From the NCBI RefSeq assembly GCF_900102085.1, contig NZ_FMVM01000013.1:124001-188000 (forward strand): DNA of 64,000 nt, written 5' to 3'. The translations under genes were made by a program, and so were the position numbers. This stretch comes from Paenibacillus polysaccharolyticus. GTDB lineage: Bacteria; Bacillota; Bacilli; Paenibacillales; Paenibacillaceae. Below, in pieces: positions 26,792-36,590 of the stretch. The stretch's first letter is position 1. Every line of letters starts with the position of its first letter. The notes under the pieces were generated by a model. It ran no database searches. It saw only the letters and a list, made by a program, of their open reading frames with translations, and was not told where the DNA came from.

Positions 26792-27631
26792 GTGAATTCA
26801 ACCATGCCAACCGGCAGTACTGCAACGGAAGCAGGTACGGAAAAACAGATGTTTGTGATGAAATGTGGAGGCAGTACACTGGCTGCATTGCCAGAGTCTT
26901 TCTTTGCGGATCTGCGTGATTTGCAGACCTCGGGAAACGGCCCGGTCATCGTTCATGGCGGCGGCCCGGCAATCTCTGATAACTTGGCGAAGCTTGGGAT
27001 CGAAACCGAATTTGTAAATGGTTTGCGTAAGACCACTGAGCCTGTATTGGACGTTGTAGAAATGGTGCTGGCAGGTAGCATTAACAAACAGATCGTCCGT
27101 TTGATCCAGCGTGTAGGCGGTCAGGCTTTGGGTGTATCTGGTGTCGATGGCGGTCTCATTCAAGCGAAACCGGTAGCAAACCATGCCGAAATCGGCTGGG
27201 TTGGTGATGTAACAAGCGTCAAAGCAGAGATTATCCAGGGGATCGTAAACATGGGCTATATGCCCGTTATTGCACCCGTAGGTGTGGATGCGAGCGGACA
27301 GCGCTACAACATTAATGCCGATACGGCTGCTGGAGCGGTAGCGTCTCATCTAGGCGTAAGTCGAATGATCGTCGTGACAGACGTACCAGGCATTATGAAG
27401 ACGATTGGTGGCGAGAAAAAAGTACTGCCATCCGTATCCGTTCAAGAGATCGAGGATATGATTCAAACCGGCGAAATCTACGGCGGCATGATCCCGAAGG
27501 TACGCGCAGCAATTGCGTGTATCCACGGCGAGGTGCGCGAGGTTATTATCGTGGACGGCAGCGAGCCGCAGATCCTGAGCCGTGTGCTTGGCGGAGAGAC
27601 GATCGGTACACGAATTATCCGAATGCAGTAG
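26792..27631 (+). CDS. argB: Acetylglutamate kinase
   Basis: Phosphorylates N-acetylglutamate, second step of arginine synthesis and often the feedback point. 279 aa. Amino-acid-kinase motifs: FVMKCGGSTLA, VIVHGGGPAISDNL, NINADTAAGAVASHL and GGMIPKVRAAIACI. Start is GTG 26792, 9 nt after AAAGGAG (26776-26782). An N-terminal tail of about 20 residues precedes the kinase fold; the arginine-sensing N-helix was not clearly recognised. Confidence 0.95.
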   Translation: MNSTMPTGSTATEAGTEKQMFVMKCGGSTLAALPESFFADLRDLQTSGNGPVIVHGGGPAISDNLAKLGIETEFVNGLRKTTEPVLDVVEMVLAGSINKQIVRLIQRVGGQALGVSGVDGGLIQAKPVANHAEIGWVGDVTSVKAEIIQGIVNMGYMPVIAPVGVDASGQRYNINADTAAGAVASHLGVSRMIVVTDVPGIMKTIGGEKKVLPSVSVQEIEDMIQTGEIYGGMIPKVRAAIACIHGEVREVIIVDGSEPQILSRVLGGETIGTRIIRMQ

Positions 27632-27706
27632 ATGTAATACGAAATTCAGACTTTAGTTTTTTTTAATTATAAAAAAGAATTTGTACACGGCGTTTTTATG
27701 AATCTT

Positions 27707-27941
27707 CATAACACAATAACGAAGAGTTCAGTACAGACCTGAAAGCGATAGAGCATAACGAAGAGGACAGAATTAAACCTGGAAAAGCGAAGCGCTCGCC
27801 TTTATCACCGGATTTTCCCTTTAGGAAAGGGAATCAAAAAAATCTGGGGATAACAGCGATTGAAAGGTTATTCTGTCATCGGAGTGGTTGGTGCGATAAG
27901 AGCTTGAAGATGATTTTGGAACCGGAGTGACCAGTGTTATG
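27707..27941 (+). repeat. Older repeat copy split by copy 4
   Basis: CATAACAC (27707-27714) and GTGTTATG (27934-27941) pair perfectly and flank two half-elements: a left arm (27711-27752: ACAATAACGAAGAG, GACCTGAAAGCGA) resembling the left arm of copy 5, and a right arm (27903-27933: TTGAAGATGATTTTGG, CCGGAGTG) resembling the right arm of the other copies. Copy 4 lies between them. This looks like one element inserted inside another. Confidence 0.6.
27753..27894 (+). repeat. Structured intergenic repeat, copy 4 (argB-argD gap)
   Basis: Stems: GCAT/GTGC (short outer), GACAGAA/TTCTGTC, AACCT/AGGTT, AGCGCTCGC region against CAGCGAT, TTATC-CCGGATTTT against AAAATCTGGGGATAA, apical TTCCCTTT-AGG-AAAGGGAA. 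It is flanked by GCGATAGAGC (27745-27754) and GCGATAAGAGC (27893-27903), a near-perfect direct repeat. Confidence 0.85.
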
Positions 27942-27990
27942 TTTTGGATTCACCTTATGCGTGTACGAATCGACAAGGAGTGATATGGTC

Positions 27991-29244
27991 ATGGCAAAAG
28001 GCAACGAACAGCCAGGTTCTGGCACAGCCGTAGCAGGAGTAGCAGCAAAAGGTGCAACGGCACCGACGGAAAGCTCACTTTTTCAAACGTATGCACGGTA
28101 TCCAATTAGCTTGGTCAAAGGTAAAGGCAGTTGGTTATGGGACGATCAGGGGAACCGCTATCTCGATTTCATGTGCGGACTTGCTGTGACGAGCCTGGGC
28201 CATGCACCGGAGAAAGTCGGAGCGAAGTTGAAAGCTCAAATCGATGAGCTGTGGCACGTATCTAACTTGTTCCAGATTCCAGGACAGGAAAAGGCAGCAG
28301 CCTTGCTGACAGCCAACACCTGCGCTGACGCGGTCTTTTTCTGCAACAGCGGCGCTGAAGCGAACGAAGCGGCGATCAAAGTGGCACGTCGTTATCAGCA
28401 GAAGGTGAAGGGTGAAGATCGGTACGAAGTGATTACCTTTGCTCAATCGTTCCATGGACGGACATTGGCAACACTGACGGCAACCGGGCAGGATAAGGTG
28501 AAAGAAGGATTTTTGCCACTGCCAGCTGGATTTGTAACTGTGCCTTTGCATGATATTCCTGCACTTGAAGCGGCGATTGGACCGAAGACCGCAGCGATTA
28601 TGCTGGAGATGGTTCAGGCCGAGGGTGGAGTATATCCGGTGGAGCCGGAATTTGTGAAGCATGTGCGTAAACTGTGTGACGAACACGGCTTGCTCATGAT
28701 CGTGGACGAAGTACAGACAGGAATGGGACGTACAGGCAAGCTGTTTGCTCACGAGCATTATGGTGTTGAGCCGGACGTGTTCACGGTTGCGAAGGGTATA
28801 GGCAGTGGATTCCCTGTTGGCGCAATGTTGGGGAAAGGCTTCCTGCGTGATGCATTTACACCGGGTAGCCATGCAACGACGTTTGGTGGCACACCGCTTG
28901 CTTCCTCCGTTGTTATTGCGACGATTGAGACGATGCTGGAAGATCGTTTGCCAGAGCGTGCAGCCGAGATGGGCGACTATTTGATGACGTCCTTGCGCAA
29001 TCGTTTGGCAGGCAACTCATTCGTGAAAGAAGTGCGCGGTATGGGTTTGCTGGTCGGCATTGAGTGCGCAGAGCCGATCGGTGATATCGTATTGGCAGGA
29101 CAGAAACGCGGCATTTTGTTTGTCTCGGCTGGGCCAAATGTGATTCGTTTGCTTCCTAACCTGTATGTAAGTAAAGAAGAAATCGACGAGGCTGTGTCCC
29201 TGGTGGCGACGTTGATTGAGGAGTATGTAGCGGCGAAAGCTTGA
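27991..29244 (+). CDS. argD: Acetylornithine aminotransferase
   Basis: PLP enzyme (class III) turning N-acetylglutamate semialdehyde into N-acetylornithine. 417 aa. NSGAEANEAAIKVARR (phosphate-binding), IVDEVQTGMGRTGKLFA, and the Schiff-base lysine in VAKGIGSGFPVGAM (about 268). ATG 27991 lies 10 nt after AAGGAG; ATG 27985, in the same frame, is the alternative. The first 25 residues (GSGTAVAGVAAKGATAPTES) are a low-complexity tail not seen in most ArgD. Confidence 0.95.
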   Translation: MAKGNEQPGSGTAVAGVAAKGATAPTESSLFQTYARYPISLVKGKGSWLWDDQGNRYLDFMCGLAVTSLGHAPEKVGAKLKAQIDELWHVSNLFQIPGQEKAAALLTANTCADAVFFCNSGAEANEAAIKVARRYQQKVKGEDRYEVITFAQSFHGRTLATLTATGQDKVKEGFLPLPAGFVTVPLHDIPALEAAIGPKTAAIMLEMVQAEGGVYPVEPEFVKHVRKLCDEHGLLMIVDEVQTGMGRTGKLFAHEHYGVEPDVFTVAKGIGSGFPVGAMLGKGFLRDAFTPGSHATTFGGTPLASSVVIATIETMLEDRLPERAAEMGDYLMTSLRNRLAGNSFVKEVRGMGLLVGIECAEPIGDIVLAGQKRGILFVSAGPNVIRLLPNLYVSKEEIDEAVSLVATLIEEYVAAKA

Positions 29245-29272
29245 TCCCTTGATGATAAAATAATGTACTGAA

Positions 29273-29294
29273 CCGGGGCTATCACGGCCCCCGG
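29273..29294 (+). other. GC-rich hairpin in the argD-argF gap
   Basis: CCGGGGC and GCCCCCGG pair with a bulge across TATCACG. There is no T tract, so not a terminator; a processing or stability element inside the arg transcript is possible. Confidence 0.45.
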
Positions 29295-29507
29295 CGCAGA
29301 TTAAAGTGAAAGAATCCCTGTAGCCGCATGGTGCTCAAGCGCAGAAGTAGCAGAGGCTGACGATCCATCCGCGGTACAGATTGAATGGGAATTTGCTCTA
29401 CCTAAGCTGATATGGAGAGGGTTAATTCAGCCGAGCCAAGTCAGCCAAGGACTGTAGAACTTCTGCCCGTGCGGGTGCAGGGAACCGGAAATGAGGAGGA
29501 ACCAATA

Positions 29508-30473
29508 ATGGCAGTACAGCACACAGACAAGGTCCAGAAAATTGATTTGAGAGGCCGGGATTTCATTGAATTCACGGACTATACAGCAGAAGAAATTCGT
29601 TACCTGCTTGATCTCGCGATTGAGATTAAAGGCAAGCAAAAAAGCGGTGTACCGTTCCAGCCCCTGAAGGGCAAAACGATCGGACTTATTTTTGAAAAAT
29701 CATCGACACGTACGCGTGTATCCTTTGAAGTCGGTATGTTCCAGTTGGGCGGACACGCGCTTTTCCTGAGCAAAAACGACATTCAGCTGGGACGCGGCGA
29801 AACGACGCATGATACGGCTAAGGTACTGTCTCGTTATCTTGACGGCATCATGATCCGTACGTTTGGACACCATAATGTGATTGAACTGGCAGAACACGCG
29901 GATGTTCCAGTAATCAATGGACTGAGTGATGCAGCACACCCATGTCAGGTACTGGCGGATTTCCAAACGGTGCTGGAGCATAAAGGCAAACTGGCGGGTC
30001 TGAAAATGGCTTATGTCGGCGATGGCAACAACATGGCACACTCTCTGATGCTCGGTGCAGCGAAAATGGGGATGCATGTTGCAGTAGCCACTCCGGAAGG
30101 ATATGAGCCGGACAGCACCGTGGTCGAGCAAGCTCGTGCGATTGCACAGGAGAGTGGCTCCGAAGTAGTCGTAACCTACAGTGCACAGGAAGCCGTGAAA
30201 GATGCTGATATTGTGTATACGGATGTATGGGCGAGCATGGGCTTTGAAGAGGAGCAAAAGATTCGTGAGCAGGCGTTTGCGGCGTATCAGGTCGATGAGG
30301 AATTGATGAAAGGTGCGAAGCCGGATTACATGTTCCTGCACTGCTTGCCAGCACACCGCGGTGAAGAAGTGAGCGCAGGTGTCATTGACGGCCCGAACTC
30401 GCTGATCTTTGATCAGGCAGAGAACCGTCTGCATGCACAAAAAGCACTGATGGCCGCTTTGATGAGCGAATAG
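29508..30473 (+). CDS. argF: Ornithine carbamoyltransferase
   Basis: Makes citrulline from ornithine and carbamoyl phosphate. 321 aa. The carbamoyl-phosphate loop STRTRVSFE (about 64-72), HPCQVLADFQT and the ornithine site HCLPAHRGEEV (about 277) are intact. ATG 29508 follows GAGGAGGAACC; the frame is open to 29412 without a better site. No carAB is nearby, so carbamoyl phosphate must come from genes elsewhere. Confidence 0.96.
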   Translation: MAVQHTDKVQKIDLRGRDFIEFTDYTAEEIRYLLDLAIEIKGKQKSGVPFQPLKGKTIGLIFEKSSTRTRVSFEVGMFQLGGHALFLSKNDIQLGRGETTHDTAKVLSRYLDGIMIRTFGHHNVIELAEHADVPVINGLSDAAHPCQVLADFQTVLEHKGKLAGLKMAYVGDGNNMAHSLMLGAAKMGMHVAVATPEGYEPDSTVVEQARAIAQESGSEVVVTYSAQEAVKDADIVYTDVWASMGFEEEQKIREQAFAAYQVDEELMKGAKPDYMFLHCLPAHRGEEVSAGVIDGPNSLIFDQAENRLHAQKALMAALMSE

Positions 30474-30563
30474 TCGCGATTTGCGGCAATGGCTTGATTT
30501 TACACGCCAATTTGGCGATGATAGATGCAATATAGTAATTGATCTTGGGGAGGACCATATCAC

Positions 30564-31799
30564 ATGGCTAAGGAAAAAATCGTACTCGCCTATTCCGGCG
30601 GACTAGACACATCTGTAATTTTGAAATGGCTGAAAGAAACGTATGATGCAGAGATTATCGCGTTTACCGCGGATATCGGTCAGAAGGATGAACTCGACGG
30701 ACTCGAAGAAAAAGCACTCGCTACGGGCGCTTCCAAAGTATACATCGATGATCTGCGCGACGAATTCGCGAAAGATTTCATCTATCCCATGTTCCAAGCA
30801 GGTGCCCTTTATGAAGGTCAATACCTGCTTGGTACAAGTATCGCGCGTCCGCTTATCGCTAAACGTATGGTGGATATCGCGCGTGCAGAAGGCGCTACAG
30901 CGATCGCTCACGGCGCTACGGGTAAAGGAAATGATCAGGTTCGTTTTGAGCTGAACGCAGCTGCACTGACACCGGACATTCAAGTGATCGCGCCTTGGCG
31001 TCTGGAAGAGTTCCGCAATCAGTTCCCGGGACGTGCAGAAATGATCGCTTACGCTGAAAAACATGGCATTCCGGTTACTGCTTCTGCGGCGAAACCTTAT
31101 TCCACGGACCGCAACCTGCTGCATATCAGCTATGAGAGCGGTGTGCTTGAAGATCCTTGGTTCGACCCAAGCGCGGACGAAAACAAAGATATGTTCCTGC
31201 TGAGCAGCGCACCTGAGGATGCACCGGACCAACCGGAGTACCTCGAACTGGAGTTTGAACAAGGTGACTGTGTTGCCCTGAACGGCGAGCGTCTGAGCCC
31301 ACTGCAAGTGATGGAGCAACTGAATGAACTGGGCGGCAAACACGGTATCGGCCGTGTGGACATGGTAGAGAATCGTTTTGTCGGCATGAAGAGCCGCGGC
31401 GTATACGAAACACCGGGTGGAACGATCCTGTTCACGGCACATCGCAAAATGGAATCCATTACGATGGATCGTGAAGTGATGAACCTGCGTGACAGCTTGA
31501 TTACACGTTACAGCACACTCGTATATAACGGGTTCTGGTTTGCACCGGAACGTCTGGCACTGCAAGCTCTGGTAACGGAAAGCCAGAAGAACGTAACCGG
31601 TACGGTTCGTGTGAAACTGTACAAAGGAAATGTTATTGGCGCAGGCGTGAAAAGCCCTGTCAGCCTGTACAATCCGGACATTGCTACCATGGAAGCTGAT
31701 CCATCTGAAGCTTATGACCAAGGTGATGCAACAGGCTTTATCCGCCTGAACGCACTGCGTTTGAAAGTACATTCCGGTGTGGAACAAAACAAAAAATAA
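30564..31799 (+). CDS. argG: Argininosuccinate synthase
   Basis: ATP-dependent joining of citrulline and aspartate. 411 aa. N-type ATP pyrophosphatase P-loop [11 protein letters not shown] (about 9-19), then [13 protein letters not shown] and [21 protein letters not shown] precedes the ATG. Codon use is more biased than in the neighbours (for example CGT, GGC, CTG), which produces a long meaningless open frame on the opposite strand. Confidence 0.97.
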   Translation: MAKEKIVLAYSGGLDTSVILKWLKETYDAEIIAFTADIGQKDELDGLEEKALATGASKVYIDDLRDEFAKDFIYPMFQAGALYEGQYLLGTSIARPLIAKRMVDIARAEGATAIAHGATGKGNDQVRFELNAAALTPDIQVIAPWRLEEFRNQFPGRAEMIAYAEKHGIPVTASAAKPYSTDRNLLHISYESGVLEDPWFDPSADENKDMFLLSSAPEDAPDQPEYLELEFEQGDCVALNGERLSPLQVMEQLNELGGKHGIGRVDMVENRFVGMKSRGVYETPGGTILFTAHRKMESITMDREVMNLRDSLITRYSTLVYNGFWFAPERLALQALVTESQKNVTGTVRVKLYKGNVIGAGVKSPVSLYNPDIATMEADPSEAYDQGDATGFIRLNALRLKVHSGVEQNKK

Positions 31800-31905
31800 T
31801 TCACGGCGTGTGGTTCACGCTACATCATAATTACTGACAAGGCAGGCCGTTCTTGCACATTCTGGCAGGGGCGGCTTTGTCCATGAGCGAAAGGGGATAC
31901 TCACT

Positions 31906-33309
31906 GTGAGCAAGCTGTGGGGAGGACGTTTTACGAAGCAAACCAACCATCTGGTTGAAGAATATACCGCATCCATTAATTTTGACAAAGCATTGGCGGA
32001 AGAAGATATTCAAGGCAGTTTGGCCCATGTGACGATGCTGGGCAAATGCGGTATTTTGCCGGCTGAAGATGTGGAAACGATCAAAGAAGGCCTGATTACC
32101 GTTTTGCATAAAATCCGTGCAGGTGAAGTGGAATTCTCCGTATCAGATGAAGACATCCACATGAATATTGAGAAAAATCTGATTGAAACGATTGGCCCTG
32201 TCGGCGGTAAACTGCATACAGGTCGTAGCCGGAATGACCAGGTGGCAACCGATATGCACTTGTATCTGCGTGAACGTGTCGTAGGTTTTGTTGGCATGTT
32301 ACATGCTTTGCAGGAGGCGCTAATTGGACAGGCTAAAGACAATCTGGATACGATTGTACCGGGTTATACCCATTTACAACGTGCACAGCCGATTCTGTTT
32401 GCACACCACTTGATGGCCTATGTATCCATGTTCCAGCGTGATGCGGAGCGTCTGATGGACAGCTACAAACGGATTAATGTACTGCCACTTGGTGCAGGGG
32501 CACTTGCGGGCACAACGTTCCCGATTGATCGTCATTTTGTAGCAGAGCAGCTTGGCTTTGATGGAGTATATGAGAATAGTCTGGATGCGGTAAGTGACCG
32601 TGACTTTATCGTGGAGTTTCTGGCCGCCGCTTCCCTGATCATGACTCACTTGTCCCGTCTGAGTGAAGAGCTGGTGCTGTGGAGCAGCACGGAGTTTGGT
32701 TTTGTAGAGCTGGATGATGCGTTCTGCACAGGCAGTAGCATTATGCCGCAGAAGAAGAACCCAGATGTACCTGAGCTTGTTCGTGGTAAAACAGGACGTG
32801 TATACGGCAATCTGATCGGGTTGTTGACCGTGCTGAAATCTCTTCCGCTGGCTTACAACAAGGATATGCAGGAAGACAAAGAAGGTATGTTTGATACGGT
32901 AGCAACACTTGAAGGGGCGCTTCAGTTGTTTGCTCCAATGATCGCTACGATGAAAGTAAACAAGGATCGTATGCGTCAAGCGGTAAACCAGGACTTCTCC
33001 AATGCAACGGATATTGCGGATTTCCTCGTCGGAGAGGGTCTGCCTTTCCGTCAAGCACATGAGGTGATTGGTAAAACGGTATTGTACTGCATCCAGAACG
33101 GCAAATATTTGCTTGATCTGACGATTGATGAATTCAAACAATTTTCACCGCTGTTTGATGACCGCATCTATGCTGTGTTACAGCCTGAAGCAGTAGTTAA
33201 CGCTCGTAACGTATACGGTGGAACAGCGTCTAATCAGGTCGCGGAAGCTATTTCTCGTAGTGAGAAGCTGCTGGGACAGACGGAGCAATGGATCGAGAAT
33301 CGGGGTTAA
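31906..33309 (+). CDS. argH: Argininosuccinate lyase
   Basis: Last step: splits argininosuccinate into arginine and fumarate. 467 aa. The superfamily signature [12 protein letters not shown] (about 280-291) and [15 protein letters not shown] are intact. GTG start after AAGGGGAT. It ends the arg cluster and is followed by a terminator shared with the convergent allantoinase gene. Confidence 0.97.
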   Translation: MSKLWGGRFTKQTNHLVEEYTASINFDKALAEEDIQGSLAHVTMLGKCGILPAEDVETIKEGLITVLHKIRAGEVEFSVSDEDIHMNIEKNLIETIGPVGGKLHTGRSRNDQVATDMHLYLRERVVGFVGMLHALQEALIGQAKDNLDTIVPGYTHLQRAQPILFAHHLMAYVSMFQRDAERLMDSYKRINVLPLGAGALAGTTFPIDRHFVAEQLGFDGVYENSLDAVSDRDFIVEFLAAASLIMTHLSRLSEELVLWSSTEFGFVELDDAFCTGSSIMPQKKNPDVPELVRGKTGRVYGNLIGLLTVLKSLPLAYNKDMQEDKEGMFDTVATLEGALQLFAPMIATMKVNKDRMRQAVNQDFSNATDIADFLVGEGLPFRQAHEVIGKTVLYCIQNGKYLLDLTIDEFKQFSPLFDDRIYAVLQPEAVVNARNVYGGTASNQVAEAISRSEKLLGQTEQWIENRG

Positions 33310-33391
33310 CACCTAGGGGCAGTACTCAGTGAAGATCTGACGATGATCTGAATGGGATAGGATGTTACACTGATTGTGATCAATGGGAACT

Positions 33392-33438
33392 AAAAGAAGC
33401 ATGTTCAAGAGATGTACTCTCGGACATGCTTCTTTTTT
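33392..33438. terminator. Bidirectional terminator between argH and allB
   Basis: AAAAGAAGCATGT pairs with ACATGCTTCTTTT, with extra pairing across the top, T tract on the plus strand and an A tract giving T on the minus strand. It separates the convergent arg and allantoin clusters. Confidence 0.88.
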
Positions 33439-33453
33439 AGGTTTCCTACTGCC

Positions 33454-34809
33454 TTATGGCCTCTGCCAGCTACCTTCGTTTACAGAAGGTAGCACCTTGC
33501 CATCCTGCACAACGATATGTCCGCGGATGATTGTACCTGCCAGACTCGACGGGAAAGTATGCCCGATATAGAGGCTCTGTTTATGCTTGGCATAATAGTT
33601 TTCTTCCGTCACGGTGAATGCTTCATTCAGGTTTACGATGGCAAGGTCTGCATCCATTCCGATGGCGATACTGCCCTTACGATCTGCAAGTTCAAAACGT
33701 GTTGCCGGATTCGAAGCTGTCCAAGCAGCGACGTGCTCTAATGGAATGTTGTGGGCTAATGCAAGTTCCAGAGCAGAGAGTAGTGTGAATTGTCCACCAC
33801 TGATTCCGCCCCATGCCTGAAAGAGATTATAATCTTTCGGATCTTTCATCTCGTAAGGGCATGGTGAATGATCGGAAGATAGCATATCGAATTTACCTTC
33901 TGCCAGGAGGGAAATCAGCCTCTGCTGTTCATCTGCTTCCCGGAGTGGAGGTGCACATTTGGCGATAGTCCCTTTTTCACGCAGGCTATCGTGGTTGAAG
34001 AGCAGGTAATGTGCGCAAGTTTCTACCGTGACATTCATACCACGGGCTTTTGCCGCCTCAATTTTAGCCACGGCTGCTGCGGAACTGATATGAACAAAAT
34101 GCAGGGCGCAGCCTGTAATTTCGGAGTAGTAGAGTGCGCGTTCAACCGCCTCGACTTCTGCGAGGATGGGCCTTGTCTCCAGATAATCATCGGCGCTGAC
34201 GAGTCCTGCCGCTTCCTTTTCAGCTTTCAGCCAGTTTGTTATTGCCGCGCTTTCCGAATGCAGAGCCAGAATTTTGCCGAGAGCTGCAATCTTTTTCATG
34301 CCCGTCAGCAGTGTCATGTCGTCTACCGCTTCGAACTCTTTATTACCTGTGGTCGACAAGAAGGCTTTAAACCCAATGACACCAGATTCGGCTAATGGCT
34401 GCAAGTCATCTTCGTTGCCAGGTACGAGCCCGCCCCAGAGGCCGAAATCAACGATAGATTTTTCATTGCCGATGCGGGCTTTCTCCAGCAGTGCTTCCTC
34501 CGTGACTGTGGAAGGGATTCCGTTGAGTGGCATATCGAAAAAGGTTGTACAGCCACCTGCGGCCATCATCGCTGATCCGGTGGTGAAGCCTTCCCAGTGC
34601 TCCCTTCCTGGTTCGCTGAAATGCACGTGTATATCAATCATGCCTGGGAGTACATGCTGTCCGGTGGCATTCCACTCGTGTGTAGTTTCACCTTCAAGTG
34701 TAGCGGTAATCGCCGCAATCTTGCCATTTTTCACACCGATATCAACTTGTGTGACTCCGTCTGGCAACACTACATTTCCGCCACGTATGATCAGATCATA
34801 ATGTTCCAT
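33454..34809 (-). CDS. allB: Allantoinase
   Basis: Opens the allantoin ring to allantoate; B. subtilis counterpart pucH. 451 aa amidohydrolase: MIDIHVHFSEPGREHWEG with the HxH pair, the lysine in GFKAFLSTTG that is carboxylated to bridge two metals, LHSES, HFVHISSAAA and SSDHSPCPYE. Start MEHYDLIIRGG is chosen, 10 nt after AGGAG; an MDM start two codons earlier is possible. Last gene of the minus-strand allantoin cluster. Confidence 0.94.
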   Translation of the reverse strand: MEHYDLIIRGGNVVLPDGVTQVDIGVKNGKIAAITATLEGETTHEWNATGQHVLPGMIDIHVHFSEPGREHWEGFTTGSAMMAAGGCTTFFDMPLNGIPSTVTEEALLEKARIGNEKSIVDFGLWGGLVPGNEDDLQPLAESGVIGFKAFLSTTGNKEFEAVDDMTLLTGMKKIAALGKILALHSESAAITNWLKAEKEAAGLVSADDYLETRPILAEVEAVERALYYSEITGCALHFVHISSAAAVAKIEAAKARGMNVTVETCAHYLLFNHDSLREKGTIAKCAPPLREADEQQRLISLLAEGKFDMLSSDHSPCPYEMKDPKDYNLFQAWGGISGGQFTLLSALELALAHNIPLEHVAAWTASNPATRFELADRKGSIAIGMDADLAIVNLNEAFTVTEENYYAKHKQSLYIGHTFPSSLAGTIIRGHIVVQDGKVLPSVNEGSWQRP

Positions 34810-34886
34810 ATCCATCCCTCTCCTCTTTGCTGGTATTTTCATTGTATGGCTCGGATCGTTGAGTCAGGCCTGGGTTTTATTCGTAT

Positions 34887-36281
34887 TTACTCGTAGATCG
34901 TACCTTTCTTGAATGAAGAGCCTTTAAAAGCAAATTTGCTAAGTAACAGGTATGCAAGGCCAGCCGTGATGAAGCCGATGATCCAGCCGATGTCAACGAG
35001 CAGGAAGGCTGCTCCAGCTCCGATGAGCATAGCTAACAAGGCGCTTGGGTTATACCCTTTGAAGGAGCCGTTATCCAGATATAACTCTGCTGTATCGACC
35101 TTTTGTTTTCGCAAGATGTAATATTCGACTAGCATGATCGCTACAATGGGGCCCAGGAATGCGGAATAGATCAGAATAAATGTATTCAAACCTTGAGCCG
35201 AGGAATCCTGTACGAGTACCCATGGGAACGAACAGAGGGCGAGCAAGCCGGTGATGACAACAGATGCTTTGTATTTAAGCTTGGTAACAAGCGAGATGAC
35301 GTAAGCGGGTGGTACGATGTTAGCGACCATATTAACGGCAACTGCACCAATAACGATGAAGGCTGAGACGAATACGGTGATATATGAGTTGTCCACAATA
35401 ACAGCAAAGGCCTTGACTGGATTAGAGATGCCTGTTGCTGCGGCCATCATTGCACCGATCGTCAGAACGAATCCATAAGCGATAACGATCGGGAAGAAGT
35501 AGAGCATACTACGCTTTTTGTCACTCATGCCGCTCTTCAGCTCACGAGAATAATCACCTGCGCTTAGGAAGATGGCTGCGTAGTTTCCAAGGAATACCAT
35601 GATGAAAGCAAAGAATGGAAGTCCCCATGTCCCTTTGGCATTCACCCAATTTTCGGTAATGGCTGTGCTGTGGGAGTTAAGTAATAAGGTGAATACATAG
35701 ACGAGTGCAAGCATAATAACGACGGAAGCGAGAGTTTCAACCCACTTGATTGCGTGAAAGCCATAAAGTGACAGGACAATCTGAACGGCCTGTAGCAAGA
35801 TAAAACAAACAGGAATACTGTCTAAGCTGCCACCGCTTAATACTTTGACAATTTCATTCAAAGCCGTTGCTCCGACCCAGCTCTGGAAGCCGTACCACAC
35901 GATGGCGGGCACACCACGTAAAAATGAGGAGATGATCGATCCTTTGATGCCAAAGGACATTCGCAGTTGAACAACATAGGGGATGCCTGTTCGATAACCA
36001 AACCGGTCATTGATCGCAAAGATCACGGAAATAATACCAATGGCAATCATCGCAGCTACAAATGTCTGAAACACATTGAGCGTGGCGACACCAGCAACAA
36101 TGAGGCTCGCTCCGAGGGTCATGTTACCGAGGTTCACGCCATCTCCGATCCACATGAACATGTAGGGTACTGATCCGATTGTTCTCTCGCTCTCCTGTTT
36201 CGGTTTTAAGGAGTCGTCGATGCTGATTTCTTCATGTAGCTGCGTCTGTTTCAGTACTTGTCCTGCCAAATTCGTTGACAT
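34887..36281 (-). CDS. pucI: NCS1 family allantoin permease
   Basis: Sodium- or proton-coupled symporter of the NCS1 (benzyl-hydantoin/allantoin/uracil) family, about 12 membrane helices over 464 aa. The family features are seen in MFMWIGDGVNLGNMTLGASL and FGYRTGIPYVVQLRMSFGIK. Placement directly upstream of allB (77 bp) supports allantoin as substrate. Start MSTNLAG follows AGAGGAG by 10 nt. The 300 bp upstream are AT-rich and should hold its promoter. Confidence 0.9.
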   Translation of the reverse strand: MSTNLAGQVLKQTQLHEEISIDDSLKPKQESERTIGSVPYMFMWIGDGVNLGNMTLGASLIVAGVATLNVFQTFVAAMIAIGIISVIFAINDRFGYRTGIPYVVQLRMSFGIKGSIISSFLRGVPAIVWYGFQSWVGATALNEIVKVLSGGSLDSIPVCFILLQAVQIVLSLYGFHAIKWVETLASVVIMLALVYVFTLLLNSHSTAITENWVNAKGTWGLPFFAFIMVFLGNYAAIFLSAGDYSRELKSGMSDKKRSMLYFFPIVIAYGFVLTIGAMMAAATGISNPVKAFAVIVDNSYITVFVSAFIVIGAVAVNMVANIVPPAYVISLVTKLKYKASVVITGLLALCSFPWVLVQDSSAQGLNTFILIYSAFLGPIVAIMLVEYYILRKQKVDTAELYLDNGSFKGYNPSALLAMLIGAGAAFLLVDIGWIIGFITAGLAYLLLSKFAFKGSSFKKGTIYE

Positions 36282-36590
36282 ATCTGCCCCACTCCTCTTT
36301 GATATGGGGTGCCGCAAGGCTGGTTGATCTCTGAATTAACGAGTCGTTCCATCCATTCCTGTCTGCACACCACAGATGATATAAAACATGTAAGATAAAA
36401 TAACTTAATAATGTTATGTATCCTTACTTGTTCTTTGTATCTCTTATTTTATCATCTTGTTTGTACAATTCATTGACAAAAACGTAGATTGTTCTCGTAA
36501 TTTCTGTTGAATTTGTATGAAAAAATATGACGTGGTATGTGATGTTAGGATGAAATGGTGTAAAAAACGCATTTTTGTGTTCAAAACATC
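36282..36590. other. Control region between FAH-family gene and pucI
   Basis: AT-rich, 309 bp. On the minus strand TTGTCA with GATGAT at 17 nt is a weak promoter candidate for pucI-allB. No terminator with a T tract was seen after the FAH gene. Confidence 0.35.

Noticed and set aside
21782-27941. Repeat elements as a CRISPR array
   Set aside because: Units are about 150 nt, widely spaced between genes, and imperfect; no short repeats with equal spacers and no cas genes.
30603-31787. 394-codon minus-strand open frame opposite argG
   Set aside because: Artefact of strong codon bias in argG; composition (many C, H, Q, F) is typical of an antisense shadow.
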